Below, piece by piece: positions 7,133 to 15,361 of a stretch of DNA of 43,459 nucleotides. Position numbers and translations under genes: made by a program. The notes beneath the pieces were generated by a model. The model was not told where the DNA came from. It saw nothing but the letters and a program-made list of their open reading frames with translations, and made no database searches. The DNA comes from an uncultured Nitratifractor sp. (GTDB lineage: Bacteria; Campylobacterota; Campylobacteria; Campylobacterales; Sulfurovaceae), in assembly GCA_947311565.1 (NCBI GenBank), contig CAMZLH010000036.1, positions 1 through 43,459 on the forward strand, written 5' to 3'. Position 1 is the first letter of the stretch. Each line of letters opens with the position of its first letter.

Positions 7133-9049
7133 ATGAATAAATTAATGTTAATAGCACTATTATCAAGCTCTATATATGCAGGTTTTGATTTTGGAGAGTG
7201 CTCAGGTTCTGGTACATTTGAACAGCAGATAGTACACTATAATGGAGATTATGAAAATACAGCTTTAGTTGGAGAGATTCCATATGGAATTAAGGGTTTA
7301 AAGGTGACATTATCATCTGATAAAGATGTTGATATTCGTCTTTATGCTGATAATGGTGACAAAATAGTACATTGGCCTTATGGAGTACATAATCAGCCTA
7401 GTGAAGCAACTAAGCCTTATAACGGCGTAGATATAACATATAGTGGATATAATGGAGTTAATGGAGAGAGAGGAAATGAGTTTATATCTGTAGATGGTGC
7501 GACACCTTCTGTATTTATTATGAAAGCTTTTGGATATAAAGCAGGTTATGCAACAGTAAAATATAGCTGGACAGGAAAAGAGGGGTGTAGTGGTAAAGAG
7601 AGTGGCTCTGGAAGCTTTAATCAAGAGATACTTCATGATGCTACAAGTCTTGTAGGGAGTATTCCACCTAATGTTTCAAATATTGAGATTAAATTAAAGT
7701 CTGATAAAGATTTAGATATTCAGCTGTATGGTCAAGATGGTACAGCTATAGCTAGCTGGAAACCAACGGGTATTATGTCTGGTAAAGATAAGCAGAGCAT
7801 TGATTATCATGGTATGCATATAAGATGGTCTGGATATAACGGAGTTGATGGTTATTTAGGTAATGAGTTTATAAAAATTGATGGTAATACTACTGAAGTA
7901 TTAACAATGAAAGTTTATGGTTATCAGTCAGGTTCAGCAGAAGTACTTTATACTTGGGGTGATGTAAATAGCAGTGATATTAAGAAAATACCATCTGGTT
8001 TTATTATGAGAGGTAAAGCAAAGAGTAGTTATTGTGATTTTGCTAGAGGCGATGTTGATGGTGGTTATTGTCAGATAGCTTGGTCAGATTTAGAGCCTAC
8101 TAAGGGTCAATATGATTTTAGTTTAATAGATGAGGCTCTTGAACATGCTAAAGTATATAATAAATCTAAAAACTTGAGTGAAAAAGATGGTTTTAAAGTA
8201 TTAATAAGAATTAGAACAGGTGTATATTCTCCATCATGGGTTAAGAGTGAAGTAGGTGCTGTTGATTGGTACTTTAAAGATGAGAGTAAATTAGAGAAGT
8301 TACCAATATTTTGGGAAGAGCCATTTCAAAATTTATATAAAGATATGATGAGAGCATTAGCAGATAGATATGATAATAATGATATGATAGGTTTAGTTGC
8401 AGCTGGAATGTGTATGACTAAACATACAGAGATTATGTGGAATAGAACAGGAAGAGCAGAGGTTAATAGTATAGATATGCAAAATTTACTAAATGCACAC
8501 GATGCTAATGGAACCTTAGTTCCCTATACTAATGAGAAAGATTATAGTTGTCTAGAGAAGCAAGTTGATATACATAAGAGTGTATGGACTAGAACACCTA
8601 CAATATTTGGTAGTCATATATATCAAATATATAATTATACAACAGGTAAAAGAACACAAAGTTATGATAAAACTCTTGATATATTTAACTATTGTATAGA
8701 TAATCTTGGTAAAAGATGTATTTTAGGTAATAACAATTTATCTCAAACAGATAATAATTATGATAATAATATTAATAAAGCCCTACAGACTATTAATCAG
8801 TTAAACTATAATACATATTATCAGACACATGTATTTAAAGATGGGGTTTTTGATTTTGATGATTTAAAAACAGCAACAGATAAAGCTATTTCATGGGGTT
8901 CACCAATGATTGAATTACCAATGGGATGGGATTGTCCAGAGGGTGAAGAGATAACAACATCTGATAAGACACAGTGCAGTAGTGCAGATGTTAAATCAGC
9001 TCTACTTAGCTCTTATAGAACAAGATTAAAAGAGAACTTTAAAAAATAG
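7133..9049 (+). CDS. Secreted glycoside-hydrolase-like protein with two PPC-like repeats
   Basis: A 638-residue exported protein. Residues 1-16 are a signal peptide (SIYA|GFD). Residues about 22-150 and 151-275 are tandem copies of one beta-domain: each has SDKDxDIxLY, then SGYNGVxGxxGNEF, then a closing aromatic strand (VKYSW, VLYTW), each with a Cys near its start in the first two domains' boundaries. The SDKDxDIxLY motif resembles PPC (pre-peptidase C-terminal) domains. Residues about 285-638 look like a TIM barrel of the GH-A/GH42 kind: WSDLEPTKGQYDFSLIDEAL, a SPSW segment, and possible catalytic glutamates in KHTEIMWN and MIELPMGW. Monocistronic, with its own promoter and a strong hairpin after it. 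The substrate is unknown, and the catalytic assignment is inference. Confidence 0.7.
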   Translation: MNKLMLIALLSSSIYAGFDFGECSGSGTFEQQIVHYNGDYENTALVGEIPYGIKGLKVTLSSDKDVDIRLYADNGDKIVHWPYGVHNQPSEATKPYNGVDITYSGYNGVNGERGNEFISVDGATPSVFIMKAFGYKAGYATVKYSWTGKEGCSGKESGSGSFNQEILHDATSLVGSIPPNVSNIEIKLKSDKDLDIQLYGQDGTAIASWKPTGIMSGKDKQSIDYHGMHIRWSGYNGVDGYLGNEFIKIDGNTTEVLTMKVYGYQSGSAEVLYTWGDVNSSDIKKIPSGFIMRGKAKSSYCDFARGDVDGGYCQIAWSDLEPTKGQYDFSLIDEALEHAKVYNKSKNLSEKDGFKVLIRIRTGVYSPSWVKSEVGAVDWYFKDESKLEKLPIFWEEPFQNLYKDMMRALADRYDNNDMIGLVAAGMCMTKHTEIMWNRTGRAEVNSIDMQNLLNAHDANGTLVPYTNEKDYSCLEKQVDIHKSVWTRTPTIFGSHIYQIYNYTTGKRTQSYDKTLDIFNYCIDNLGKRCILGNNNLSQTDNNYDNNINKALQTINQLNYNTYYQTHVFKDGVFDFDDLKTATDKAISWGSPMIELPMGWDCPEGEEITTSDKTQCSSADVKSALLSSYRTRLKENFKK

Positions 9050-9061
9050 CTCTTTTTAAAG

Positions 9062-9102
9062 AAAATGAATTGGCTATTTTTGATAAATAGTCAATTCATT
9101 TT
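9062..9102 (+). terminator. Long hairpin terminator after the glycoside-hydrolase-like gene
   Basis: Positions 9062-9079 and 9085-9102 form an 18-bp stem with a single G-T pair and a TTGAT loop, starting 13 bases after the stop codon. Short A and T runs flank both sides, so it could act in either direction. It is the strongest inverted repeat in the window. Confidence 0.75.
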
Positions 9103-9226
9103 GAGTTTTGAGATATTTAGCACACTTTAGAGTTTTTATACTCTTAATTTTGTTAAAAATATAATATAATTAACATATTAATATATTTTTTATCAAATTT
9201 GTGTTAATATTCGCCACCAAAAGTGG

Positions 9227-9232
9227 TATAAT
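9227..9232 (+). promoter_or_regulatory. Putative -10 box for the rpsP operon
   Basis: TATAAT in the context GTGGTATAATACC, 33 bases before the rpsP ATG. The hexamer sits inside a short near-palindrome (GGTATAATACC). An AAGGAA ribosome binding site follows at about 9251-9256. Confidence 0.55.
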
Positions 9233-9264
9233 ACCATTAATATAAAATGCAAGGAATGCTTTAA

Positions 9265-9492
9265 ATGACAGTAATTAGATTAACAAGAATGGGTAGAAAA
9301 AAGAGACCATTTTACAGAGTAGTTGTAACAGATAGTAGAAAAAGAAGAGATGGTGGTTGGATTGAGTCTATTGGTTACTATAATCCAATGAAAGAGACAA
9401 AAGAGATTAAGATTGATGAAGAGAGACTTAACTACTGGATTAGTGTTGGTGCTCAAATGAGCGATAGAGTTAAGAAAATTACTGGTAAGTAG
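9265..9492 (+). CDS. rpsP: 30S ribosomal protein S16
   Basis: A 75-residue small-subunit protein. The opening [20 protein letters not shown], then DSRKRRDG and GYYNPM, are hallmark S16 sequence. It is the first gene of the widely conserved rpsP-khpA-rimM-trmD-rplS cluster, with its own -10 box. In many bacteria ffh lies just upstream; here it does not, and a terminator separates rpsP from the preceding gene. Confidence 0.98.
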   Translation: MTVIRLTRMGRKKRPFYRVVVTDSRKRRDGGWIESIGYYNPMKETKEIKIDEERLNYWISVGAQMSDRVKKITGK

Positions 9493-9497
9493 ATTTT

Positions 9498-9749
9498 ATG
9501 GTTCAAGATTTCATCTTAGAGTATGTTAAGCTAATTGCAAAGCATCCAGACATTATATCTATTGATACAAAAGAGATAGATGAAAACTTGAGTGAACTAT
9601 TTTTATATGTCCATCAAGATGATATTGGCAAGGTAATAGGTAAAGAGGGTCGTATGATTAGCTCTATAAAGACTATTGTATCTGGATGCAAGCCAAAAGG
9701 TGGGCCAAGTTATAAGGTTAGCGTAAAAGCTATAGAAAATGAAAAGTAG
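9498..9749 (+). CDS. khpA: KH-domain RNA-binding protein KhpA
   Basis: An 83-residue protein with one type II KH domain: IGKVIGKEGRMISSIKTIV contains the GxxG loop (GKEG) that grips single-stranded RNA. It is placed between rpsP and rimM exactly as in many bacteria. KhpA is a broadly conserved RNA chaperone that pairs with KhpB in Gram-positives; the role in Campylobacterota is less clear. The ATG is 5 bases after the rpsP stop, and the gene overlaps rimM by 11 bases. Confidence 0.93.
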   Translation: MVQDFILEYVKLIAKHPDIISIDTKEIDENLSELFLYVHQDDIGKVIGKEGRMISSIKTIVSGCKPKGGPSYKVSVKAIENEK

Positions 9750-10272
9750 TAGTAAAAATTTTTTAGTTGCACAGTTTGGTAAAACTGTAGGGCTAAAAGG
9801 TGACTTAAAACTACATTTGCATACCGACTTCCCTGAGCAATTTAAGATAGGTAGAGTTTTCGATACTTTAAGAGGAAAATTGAAGATTGAAAACTATAAC
9901 CCTAAAAGAGGTTTAATAAAGATTGTCGGCTACAATAATCCAGAAGATTCTAAACTATTAACTAATGTTAAACTATTCTCTAGCGAAGATGAGACAAGAG
10001 AGTATTGTAAATTAGATAGTGGTCAATATTTTTGGTTTGACTTAATAGGTTCTCTTATTAAAGAAGCTAATGATGAATTAGGTTTAATTAAAGATATTCA
10101 AAGATTACCACAAGGGGATTATTTTTTAATTAATACCTCTAAAGAGTTGATAGATAAGGGGTACTCTAAGAGTTTTCTTCTTCCTTACTTGCCAAATTTT
10201 GTAACTAGTGTAGATATTGAAAAAAAAGTTATTATTGCAATAGGTGCTAAAGATATTTTAGAAGCAAGTTAG
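9739..10272 (+). CDS. rimM: Ribosome maturation factor RimM
   Basis: A 177-residue assembly factor for the 30S head, which binds S19. It has the N-terminal barrel (VAQFGKTVGLKGDLKLHLHTDFPEQF) and a C-terminal PRC-barrel with FWFDLIGSLI and LLPYLPNFVTSVDIEKK. The length is typical. It starts inside the end of khpA and its stop codon is directly followed by the trmD ATG, so the three are coupled. Confidence 0.96.
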   Translation: MKSSSKNFLVAQFGKTVGLKGDLKLHLHTDFPEQFKIGRVFDTLRGKLKIENYNPKRGLIKIVGYNNPEDSKLLTNVKLFSSEDETREYCKLDSGQYFWFDLIGSLIKEANDELGLIKDIQRLPQGDYFLINTSKELIDKGYSKSFLLPYLPNFVTSVDIEKKVIIAIGAKDILEAS

Positions 10273-10971
10273 ATGACTTTTAATTTTGTTACACTTTTTC
10301 CTAAAATTGTTGATGGCTACTTTAGTGACTCTATTTTAAAAAGAGCAGTAGATAACAGCTCTATTAGAGTTAACTATTTTAATCCAAGAGATTACTCTAT
10401 TAATAAACATAGCAAGGTAGATGCTCCACTTGTTGGTGGTGGTGCAGGTATGCTTATGAGTATTCAACCTCTTGATGATTGTTTAAGTGAGATAAAAAGA
10501 GATGATAGTTTAACTAAGATTATTTTTTTAACACCAGTTGGCAAAAAGTTTAGACAAAATGATGCTATAAGGTTATCTAAAGAGAGTTCGATTACTTTTG
10601 TATGTGGCAGATATGAAGGTTTTGATGAGAGAGTATTAGAGGGATATGCGGATGAGCTATTTAGTATAGGAGATTTTATACTAACTGGTGGAGAGTTAGG
10701 TGCATTAGTTATGTGTGATGCTATTAGTAGAAATATAGGTGGAGTATTAGGAAATAGCGACTCATTAATTCAAGAGAGCTTTGAAAATAATCTTTTAGAG
10801 GCACCTAATTTTACAAAACCAAATATTTATAAAGAAAACAGTGTAATTTCAGAGTTTTTAAAGGGTAATCATAGTAAAATCTCGTCCATTAAACTAAAAC
10901 TATCTTTGTTAAAAACAAAGTATTTTAGACCAGACATCTATAGCAAAGTAAAGGCAGATTATGAGAAATAA
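10273..10971 (+). CDS. trmD: tRNA (guanine-N1)-methyltransferase TrmD
   Basis: A 232-residue SPOUT enzyme that makes m1G37 in tRNAs and so prevents +1 frameshifting. The trefoil-knot motifs are clear: [23 protein letters not shown] and the [13 protein letters not shown] knot loop. It begins immediately after the rimM stop and overlaps rplS by 11 bases. Confidence 0.97.
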   Translation: MTFNFVTLFPKIVDGYFSDSILKRAVDNSSIRVNYFNPRDYSINKHSKVDAPLVGGGAGMLMSIQPLDDCLSEIKRDDSLTKIIFLTPVGKKFRQNDAIRLSKESSITFVCGRYEGFDERVLEGYADELFSIGDFILTGGELGALVMCDAISRNIGGVLGNSDSLIQESFENNLLEAPNFTKPNIYKENSVISEFLKGNHSKISSIKLKLSLLKTKYFRPDIYSKVKADYEK

Positions 10972-11320
10972 GTATATCGAGAGTTTTGAGAAAACACAAG
11001 TTGAAGCAAAGAATGTTCCAGATTTCAGAGCAGGGGATACTGTAAGAGTTGCAGTAAGAATTAAAGAGGGTAGCAAAGAGAGAGTTCAAAATTATGAAGG
11101 TATCTGTATAGCTATTCGTGGTGAAGGAACTGGAAAAACTTTTAATGTTAGAAAAATTGGTGCTAATAATGTAGGTGTAGAGAGAATTTTCCCACTATAT
11201 TCAGATAGTATCGAGAGCATTGAAGTTATTAGAAAAGGTAGAGTAAGAAGAGCTAAACTATTCTATTTAAGAGAGTTAAGAGGTAAAGCAGCAAGAATTA
11301 AAGAGCTTAGAAGAAAGTAA
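10961..11320 (+). CDS. rplS: 50S ribosomal protein L19
   Basis: A 119-residue protein with the typical [16 protein letters not shown]...[12 protein letters not shown] barrel and a basic C-terminal segment [26 protein letters not shown]19 sits at the subunit interface. It is the last gene of the conserved cluster; an inverted repeat and a new promoter lie downstream before the TonB-system genes. Confidence 0.98.
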   Translation: MRNKYIESFEKTQVEAKNVPDFRAGDTVRVAVRIKEGSKERVQNYEGICIAIRGEGTGKTFNVRKIGANNVGVERIFPLYSDSIESIEVIRKGRVRRAKLFYLRELRGKAARIKELRRK

Positions 11321-11339
11321 TCTTCTCTCTTTATACAAT

Positions 11340-11368
11340 ACTAATTAAATCCTTTTGCTATAATTAGT
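11340..11368 (+). promoter_or_regulatory. Extended -10 promoter inside an inverted repeat, upstream of the TonB-system genes
   Basis: TTTTGCTATAATTAG contains an extended -10 (TGC plus TATAAT at 11359-11364), 21 bases before the next ATG. ACTAATTA (11340-11347) and TAATTAGT (11361-11368) form a perfect 8-bp inverted repeat, the right arm overlapping the -10. The repeat could end rplS transcription or serve as an operator; it does not match a known Fur box. Confidence 0.55.
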
Positions 11369-11384
11369 AAAAAGGTACTACATA

Positions 11385-11897
11385 ATGATTAATCAATTAC
11401 TTAACAAATTACTATTTATATTTAAATCTATACTTATTGTAATATATATTATCTTAGAAGAGCTAATATGGGAGCGATTTGCAGAGCCAATATATGATTA
11501 TATAAAAGAGTTAAGAGTATTTAAAAGGTTAGAGTTACTATTAAGAGGTAGGAATAGATATATAGTTTTAATACTTTTTTTATTTCCATTTATTGTGGGT
11601 GAACTTTTAGGACTTTACTCCGCAGTAGTTGCACTAAAAGGTTATATATTATTTTCGGTCTTACTATATATATTTAAACTTATAGTTATCTCTTTCTCAT
11701 TTTGGTTATTTAATATAGAAAAAGATAAGATTTTATCATTTATATTGATTAATTACAGCTATAAAAAAATTTTAACATTTATATCTTGGATTAAAACTAG
11801 AGATATTTTCATTACTACTAAGATAGGAATATTAAAAATAAAAAGATACTCTAAAGAGCTGTTTATTAAGCTTAAAGAGTGCTGTTTAAAGTTATAA
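11385..11897 (+). CDS. Membrane protein of unknown function preceding exbB
   Basis: A 170-residue basic protein. A hydrophobic N-terminal segment (about 8-26) is followed by an amphipathic ELIWERFAEPIYDYIKELRVFKRLE stretch, then a hydrophobic pair (about 58-78 and 88-110), and a Lys/Arg-rich C terminus. I do not recognise a named domain. It has its own promoter and lies 18 bases before exbB, so it is probably transcribed with the ExbB-ExbD-TonB genes; that is the only clue to its role. Confidence 0.8.
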   Translation: MINQLLNKLLFIFKSILIVIYIILEELIWERFAEPIYDYIKELRVFKRLELLLRGRNRYIVLILFLFPFIVGELLGLYSAVVALKGYILFSVLLYIFKLIVISFSFWLFNIEKDKILSFILINYSYKKILTFISWIKTRDIFITTKIGILKIKRYSKELFIKLKECCLKL

Positions 11898-11915
11898 AAG
11901 TTAAGGGGCTAATTA

Positions 11916-12365
11916 ATGAATGTTAATCTCATAGGTAGTGTGGTAGATTATGGTATTTTAGGTTTGCTTTTAGTTATGGCATTTTTGTCTCTATTTTTTT
12001 GGATAGAGAGAGTTCTATTTTTTAAAAGTATTGATGTTAATATCTATGATACTATTGAAGAGTTAGAGTTAGATTTGACAAATAATATATCAGTTATCTC
12101 TAGTTTTGCTGCTAATGCACCTTATATTGGACTTTTAGGAACTGTACTATCTATAATTATAACTTTTTATCAAATATCTATTAACCACTCTATTGAGACA
12201 AGTTTTATAATGAGTTCACTCTCTTTAGCACTTAAATCTACTGCTATGGGCTTAGTTGTAGCAATTCCTGCTATATTTTTTTATAATCACTTAGATAGAA
12301 AAATAGAGATTATATTAAATAGATGGATTATTTTGAGAAAAAAAGAATATGAGACGAAAATCTAA
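11916..12365 (+). CDS. exbB: ExbB/TolQ/MotA family proton channel protein
   Basis: A 149-residue, three-helix ExbB-type protein. The conserved ANAPYIGLLGTVLSIIITF and ALKSTAMGLVVAIPAIFFYN helices line the proton path; the Thr residues in LGT and KSTAMG are the expected polar positions. With ExbD it turns proton-motive force into movement of TonB. It is compact compared with E. coli ExbB (244), as in other Campylobacterota. It overlaps exbD by 17 bases. Confidence 0.93.
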   Translation: MNVNLIGSVVDYGILGLLLVMAFLSLFFWIERVLFFKSIDVNIYDTIEELELDLTNNISVISSFAANAPYIGLLGTVLSIIITFYQISINHSIETSFIMSSLSLALKSTAMGLVVAIPAIFFYNHLDRKIEIILNRWIILRKKEYETKI

Positions 12366-12726
12366 ATTTTATTCTATAAATGTAGTTCCATTTGTAGATA
12401 TTATGCTGGTACTTTTGGTTATAGTTTTACTAAGCTCTTCTTTTATTAAGAGAGATTCAATTAAGACAAAACTACCTACATCTTCTAGTCAAAATAGTAA
12501 TGGTAAAAAAGATATAGATATAACTATAAAGGTAGATGATAGGGTCTATTTAAATAAAAATGAGATAGTTATAGATGAAATTAGTAGTAAATTAGCTACT
12601 TTTAAAAAGAGTAGTAGAGTATTTATATATGCAAGTAAAGATTTAAAATATAGTAAGTTTGTAGATATTTTAGATCTTTTGCAAATTAATGGATTTAGTA
12701 ATATATCAATAGTTACACAAAAATGA
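12349..12726 (+). CDS. exbD: ExbD/TolR family protein
   Basis: A 125-residue single-pass protein. A short basic cytoplasmic start leads into the transmembrane helix NVVPFVDIMLVLLVIVLL, in which the Asp is the essential proton-binding residue. The periplasmic domain (about 45-125) has the IDITIKVDDRVYLNKNEI and VFIYASKDLKYSKFVDILDLLQ pattern of ExbD. It is coupled by overlap to exbB upstream and to the TonB gene downstream (4 bases). Confidence 0.93.
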   Translation: MRRKSKFYSINVVPFVDIMLVLLVIVLLSSSFIKRDSIKTKLPTSSSQNSNGKKDIDITIKVDDRVYLNKNEIVIDEISSKLATFKKSSRVFIYASKDLKYSKFVDILDLLQINGFSNISIVTQK

Positions 12727-13505
12727 ATAGATACTTTAAAGCACTTATTTTAACATTAATTATATTTACTATAACTATATCTATTTTTATTCGATTTATT
12801 AATAGTAGTAAAATTAATAAAAAGAGTAGAAGAGTTGTCAATATTAGAAGTATTAAAGAGTATAAGAAGAGTGAAAAAGAGATAAATAAAAATATTTTGA
12901 AGAGTACAATGGCTGATAAAGAGATAGTAAAATATCAGAATAAAGAAATTATGAAAAAAGTAGTAGCTAAAAGGGCTAAATTTAAAAGAGTTATAGCTAA
13001 AAAGAGAATAATTAAAAAAAAGATACTTAAAAAGAGAGATAAGAAAAAGAGTAGAGTTAAAAAAGTTATATTAAAACAAGATAGAAGATATAAAATATCT
13101 ACTAAGCATAAGAGAGTTTCTAAAAAAATAGTTAATAGAGGATCAAAAAGAGTGTTGCTTAAAAAATCTAATAGAGTAGTCAAGAGGGGTAGTAAAAAAA
13201 AAGTAAGTTATGGCAGAGTGAGTAAAATAAATTTTTTAGAAACTATTAGAAGTAAAATCAGATCAAATATTGTATATCCTGTTAGTGCTAGAGCTAAACA
13301 TATTGAGGGTGTAGTTGTTGTGAATTTTGATATAGGCAAATTTGGTGAATTAAAAAACTTTAAGTTTATTAGAGCTAAAAGAGTTTTCAGAAAAAGTGTG
13401 AAGAGTGCATTTAGGGCAGTATTTCCTATTAAAGTACCAGATAGTTTAAAAAGAGTTAGACTATATAGAGGTATAAGTTTTCCTATCAATTTCCGTATTG
13501 ATTAA
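12723..13505 (+). CDS. tonB: TonB-like energy transducer with a proline-free basic linker
   Basis: A 260-residue protein with an N-terminal signal anchor (about 7-25) and a C-terminal TonB domain (about 170-260: NIVYPVSARAKHIEGVVVVNFDI and the closing GISFPINF). Between them, residues about 27-165 are extraordinarily rich in Lys and Arg and contain no proline at all; the first proline of the whole protein is P186. Ordinary TonB has a Pro-rich EP/KP spacer that crosses the periplasm. Its place right after exbB-exbD and before a receptor gene fixes the role: passing energy to TonB-dependent receptors in the outer membrane. Confidence 0.87.
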   Translation: MNRYFKALILTLIIFTITISIFIRFINSSKINKKSRRVVNIRSIKEYKKSEKEINKNILKSTMADKEIVKYQNKEIMKKVVAKRAKFKRVIAKKRIIKKKILKKRDKKKSRVKKVILKQDRRYKISTKHKRVSKKIVNRGSKRVLLKKSNRVVKRGSKKKVSYGRVSKINFLETIRSKIRSNIVYPVSARAKHIEGVVVVNFDIGKFGELKNFKFIRAKRVFRKSVKSAFRAVFPIKVPDSLKRVRLYRGISFPINFRID

Positions 13506-13535
13506 AAAATAGCCAATATTTTTAGAAAAATATGC

Positions 13536-13541
13536 CATAAT
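13536..13541 (+). promoter_or_regulatory. Possible -10 box for the TonB-dependent receptor gene
   Basis: CATAAT in the context TATGCCATAAT, 25 bases before the receptor ATG. An 8-bp inverted repeat (ATATTTTT/AAAAATAT, 13516-13533) lies just upstream and may be an operator or a weak terminator of the tonB transcript. An AAAGGA ribosome binding site follows. Confidence 0.35.
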
Positions 13542-13565
13542 TTCAAAAAGCTATAAAGGATTTAA

Positions 13566-15356
13566 ATGAGTAAAAGAGTTTTACTTTCAGTTTTAACAGT
13601 TACAGCATTAGTTAATGCTAACATTAATTTAGAGACAATCACAATAAGTGCTAGTGATAAATTTGATACAACACTAGAAAATACCACAGCCAATGTTACA
13701 GTAGTTACAAGTGAGGATATTGAGAAAAATGGTTATGTCAATCTAAAAGATGCACTAAGTCATGTTGCAGGAGTTAACTTTGTATCTAATGGTGGTGAAG
13801 GAGCATCTACATCTCTTTATATGAGAGGTTTTGGTAGTGGAAATGTGCAAATTTTGTTAAATGGTATACCTTTAAAAGATCCAACAGACCCTAGTTTCAA
13901 CTCATCTATTTCTAATTTATCATTATTTAATGTAGATAGAATTGAGGTAATTAAGGGTGCTCAAAGTGGTCTGTGGGGTGCAGATGCAGTTGCTGGAGTT
14001 ATAAATATTGTTACAAAAAGCAACTCTCAAGAGGTTTATGCTGGTTATGGAAAGTATAAGAGTAAAGAGTTTGGTTTTAGTTTTGGTAAAGATTTAGGGA
14101 AAGTTGTTTTTAGTTTAAGTGGTAACTACTATAAAACAGATGGTTTCTCTGCTTATACTCCAAGAGATGATGAGGCAGATGGCTATGAGAATAAAAATTT
14201 AGATTTTAAAACAGATTTTAAAATTAATGAGAGTAATAAAGTTGGAGTTTTTTATAATTATATAGATACAAAAGCAGATTTTGATGCAATAGGTAACGCT
14301 AACTCAACAGAAGAGAAGTCTAAATTTAAACAAAATCTTTTTGGTGCTAAATACTCTTACAGAGGAAAAGATTTAAAAGTTAATTTAGCAGTTTCAAAAA
14401 ATGAGATTAAAAGAGATTTAAAGGGTGCTTCATCTTATGGTCCTTGGGAATCTAAAGCTAAAGGTGAAGTTACTAGATACACTTTAGATGCTCAACAAAG
14501 TTTTGGTAAGCATACAGTTAGTGGTGGATTAGAGTATAATAAATATAAATCTACTACAGACTTTGGCTTTGGTACAACAAAAGATAGTTTTGATGACAAA
14601 GCAATTTGGTTAGGATATGGTACAACTTTAGATAACTTTGTTGCAGCAAAAACAGTACTAAATGGAACTATTAGATATGATAAATTTGATAAGTTTAAAA
14701 ATAAATTAACATATCGTTTAGGTGTTAAAAGATATTGTATAGCACTAGAGGGGCTTCATAGTGGATTTAATATCTATAGTGCTTACAAAGTTCCTAGCCT
14801 CTACCAGTTTGCTAATGCACTCGATACTCTTAATCCAGAATATACAACTGGTGCAGAGTTTACATTGGGTTATAAAGATCTAATTAGTGCAACTCTCTTC
14901 TATAATAAAACAAAAGATAGTATTACTTATAATAGTATCTCTTGGAAATACTATAATTTAGATTCAACTATAATAAGAAAGGGTATTGAGTTAAATAGTA
15001 GATATGATTTTGAGGAGATTCCGCTAACTGTTGGGCTTAACTATACACATCTATTTAATATAAAAAGAAGTTATATAAATATTGCAAAGGATAGTGCTAA
15101 TTTCTTTGTAGATTACAACCCAACAGAGAGTATTACAGTTGGTGCAGAAGTTGAGTACGTAGGAAAAAGAGTAGGGTATGGTGATGTTGATTTAAAATCA
15201 TATACAGTTGCAAATTTACACTATAATCAAGAGATTAACGATAACTTAACTCTAAATATTACAGCTAAAAATATTTTCGATAAAAATTATGAAGAGATTA
15301 AGGGGTATAGTACTAGTGGTAGAGCAATTTATGCTAAGATCAAGTATAGATTTTAG
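13566..15356 (+). CDS. TonB-dependent outer-membrane receptor (BtuB/CirA-like)
   Basis: A 596-residue receptor. A signal peptide (about 1-19, VNA|NIN) is followed by a TonB-box-like ETITISAS near the mature N terminus. The plug domain (about 30-155) has TSEDIEKNGYVNLKDALSHVAGVNF, MRGFGSGNVQILLNG and DRIEVIKGAQSGLWGADAVAGVINIVTK. The remainder is a 22-strand-type barrel ending in Phe (AKIKYRF), as needed for BAM insertion. The compact size resembles vitamin B12 or catecholate-siderophore receptors; no cobalamin riboswitch is visible upstream, so the substrate stays open. It is encoded with its own ExbB-ExbD-TonB set. Confidence 0.93.
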   Translation: MSKRVLLSVLTVTALVNANINLETITISASDKFDTTLENTTANVTVVTSEDIEKNGYVNLKDALSHVAGVNFVSNGGEGASTSLYMRGFGSGNVQILLNGIPLKDPTDPSFNSSISNLSLFNVDRIEVIKGAQSGLWGADAVAGVINIVTKSNSQEVYAGYGKYKSKEFGFSFGKDLGKVVFSLSGNYYKTDGFSAYTPRDDEADGYENKNLDFKTDFKINESNKVGVFYNYIDTKADFDAIGNANSTEEKSKFKQNLFGAKYSYRGKDLKVNLAVSKNEIKRDLKGASSYGPWESKAKGEVTRYTLDAQQSFGKHTVSGGLEYNKYKSTTDFGFGTTKDSFDDKAIWLGYGTTLDNFVAAKTVLNGTIRYDKFDKFKNKLTYRLGVKRYCIALEGLHSGFNIYSAYKVPSLYQFANALDTLNPEYTTGAEFTLGYKDLISATLFYNKTKDSITYNSISWKYYNLDSTIIRKGIELNSRYDFEEIPLTVGLNYTHLFNIKRSYINIAKDSANFFVDYNPTESITVGAEVEYVGKRVGYGDVDLKSYTVANLHYNQEINDNLTLNITAKNIFDKNYEEIKGYSTSGRAIYAKIKYRF

Positions 15357-15361
15357 TATAT

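Noticed and set aside
12935-13489. Minus-strand open frames within tonB
   Set aside because: They are mirror images of Lys/Arg codons (Leu/Phe/Ser-rich) opposite a gene with a clear TonB domain.
13506-13565. Cobalamin riboswitch before the TonB-dependent receptor
   Set aside because: The gap to tonB is only 60 bases, too short for the riboswitch, and no B12-box sequence is visible.
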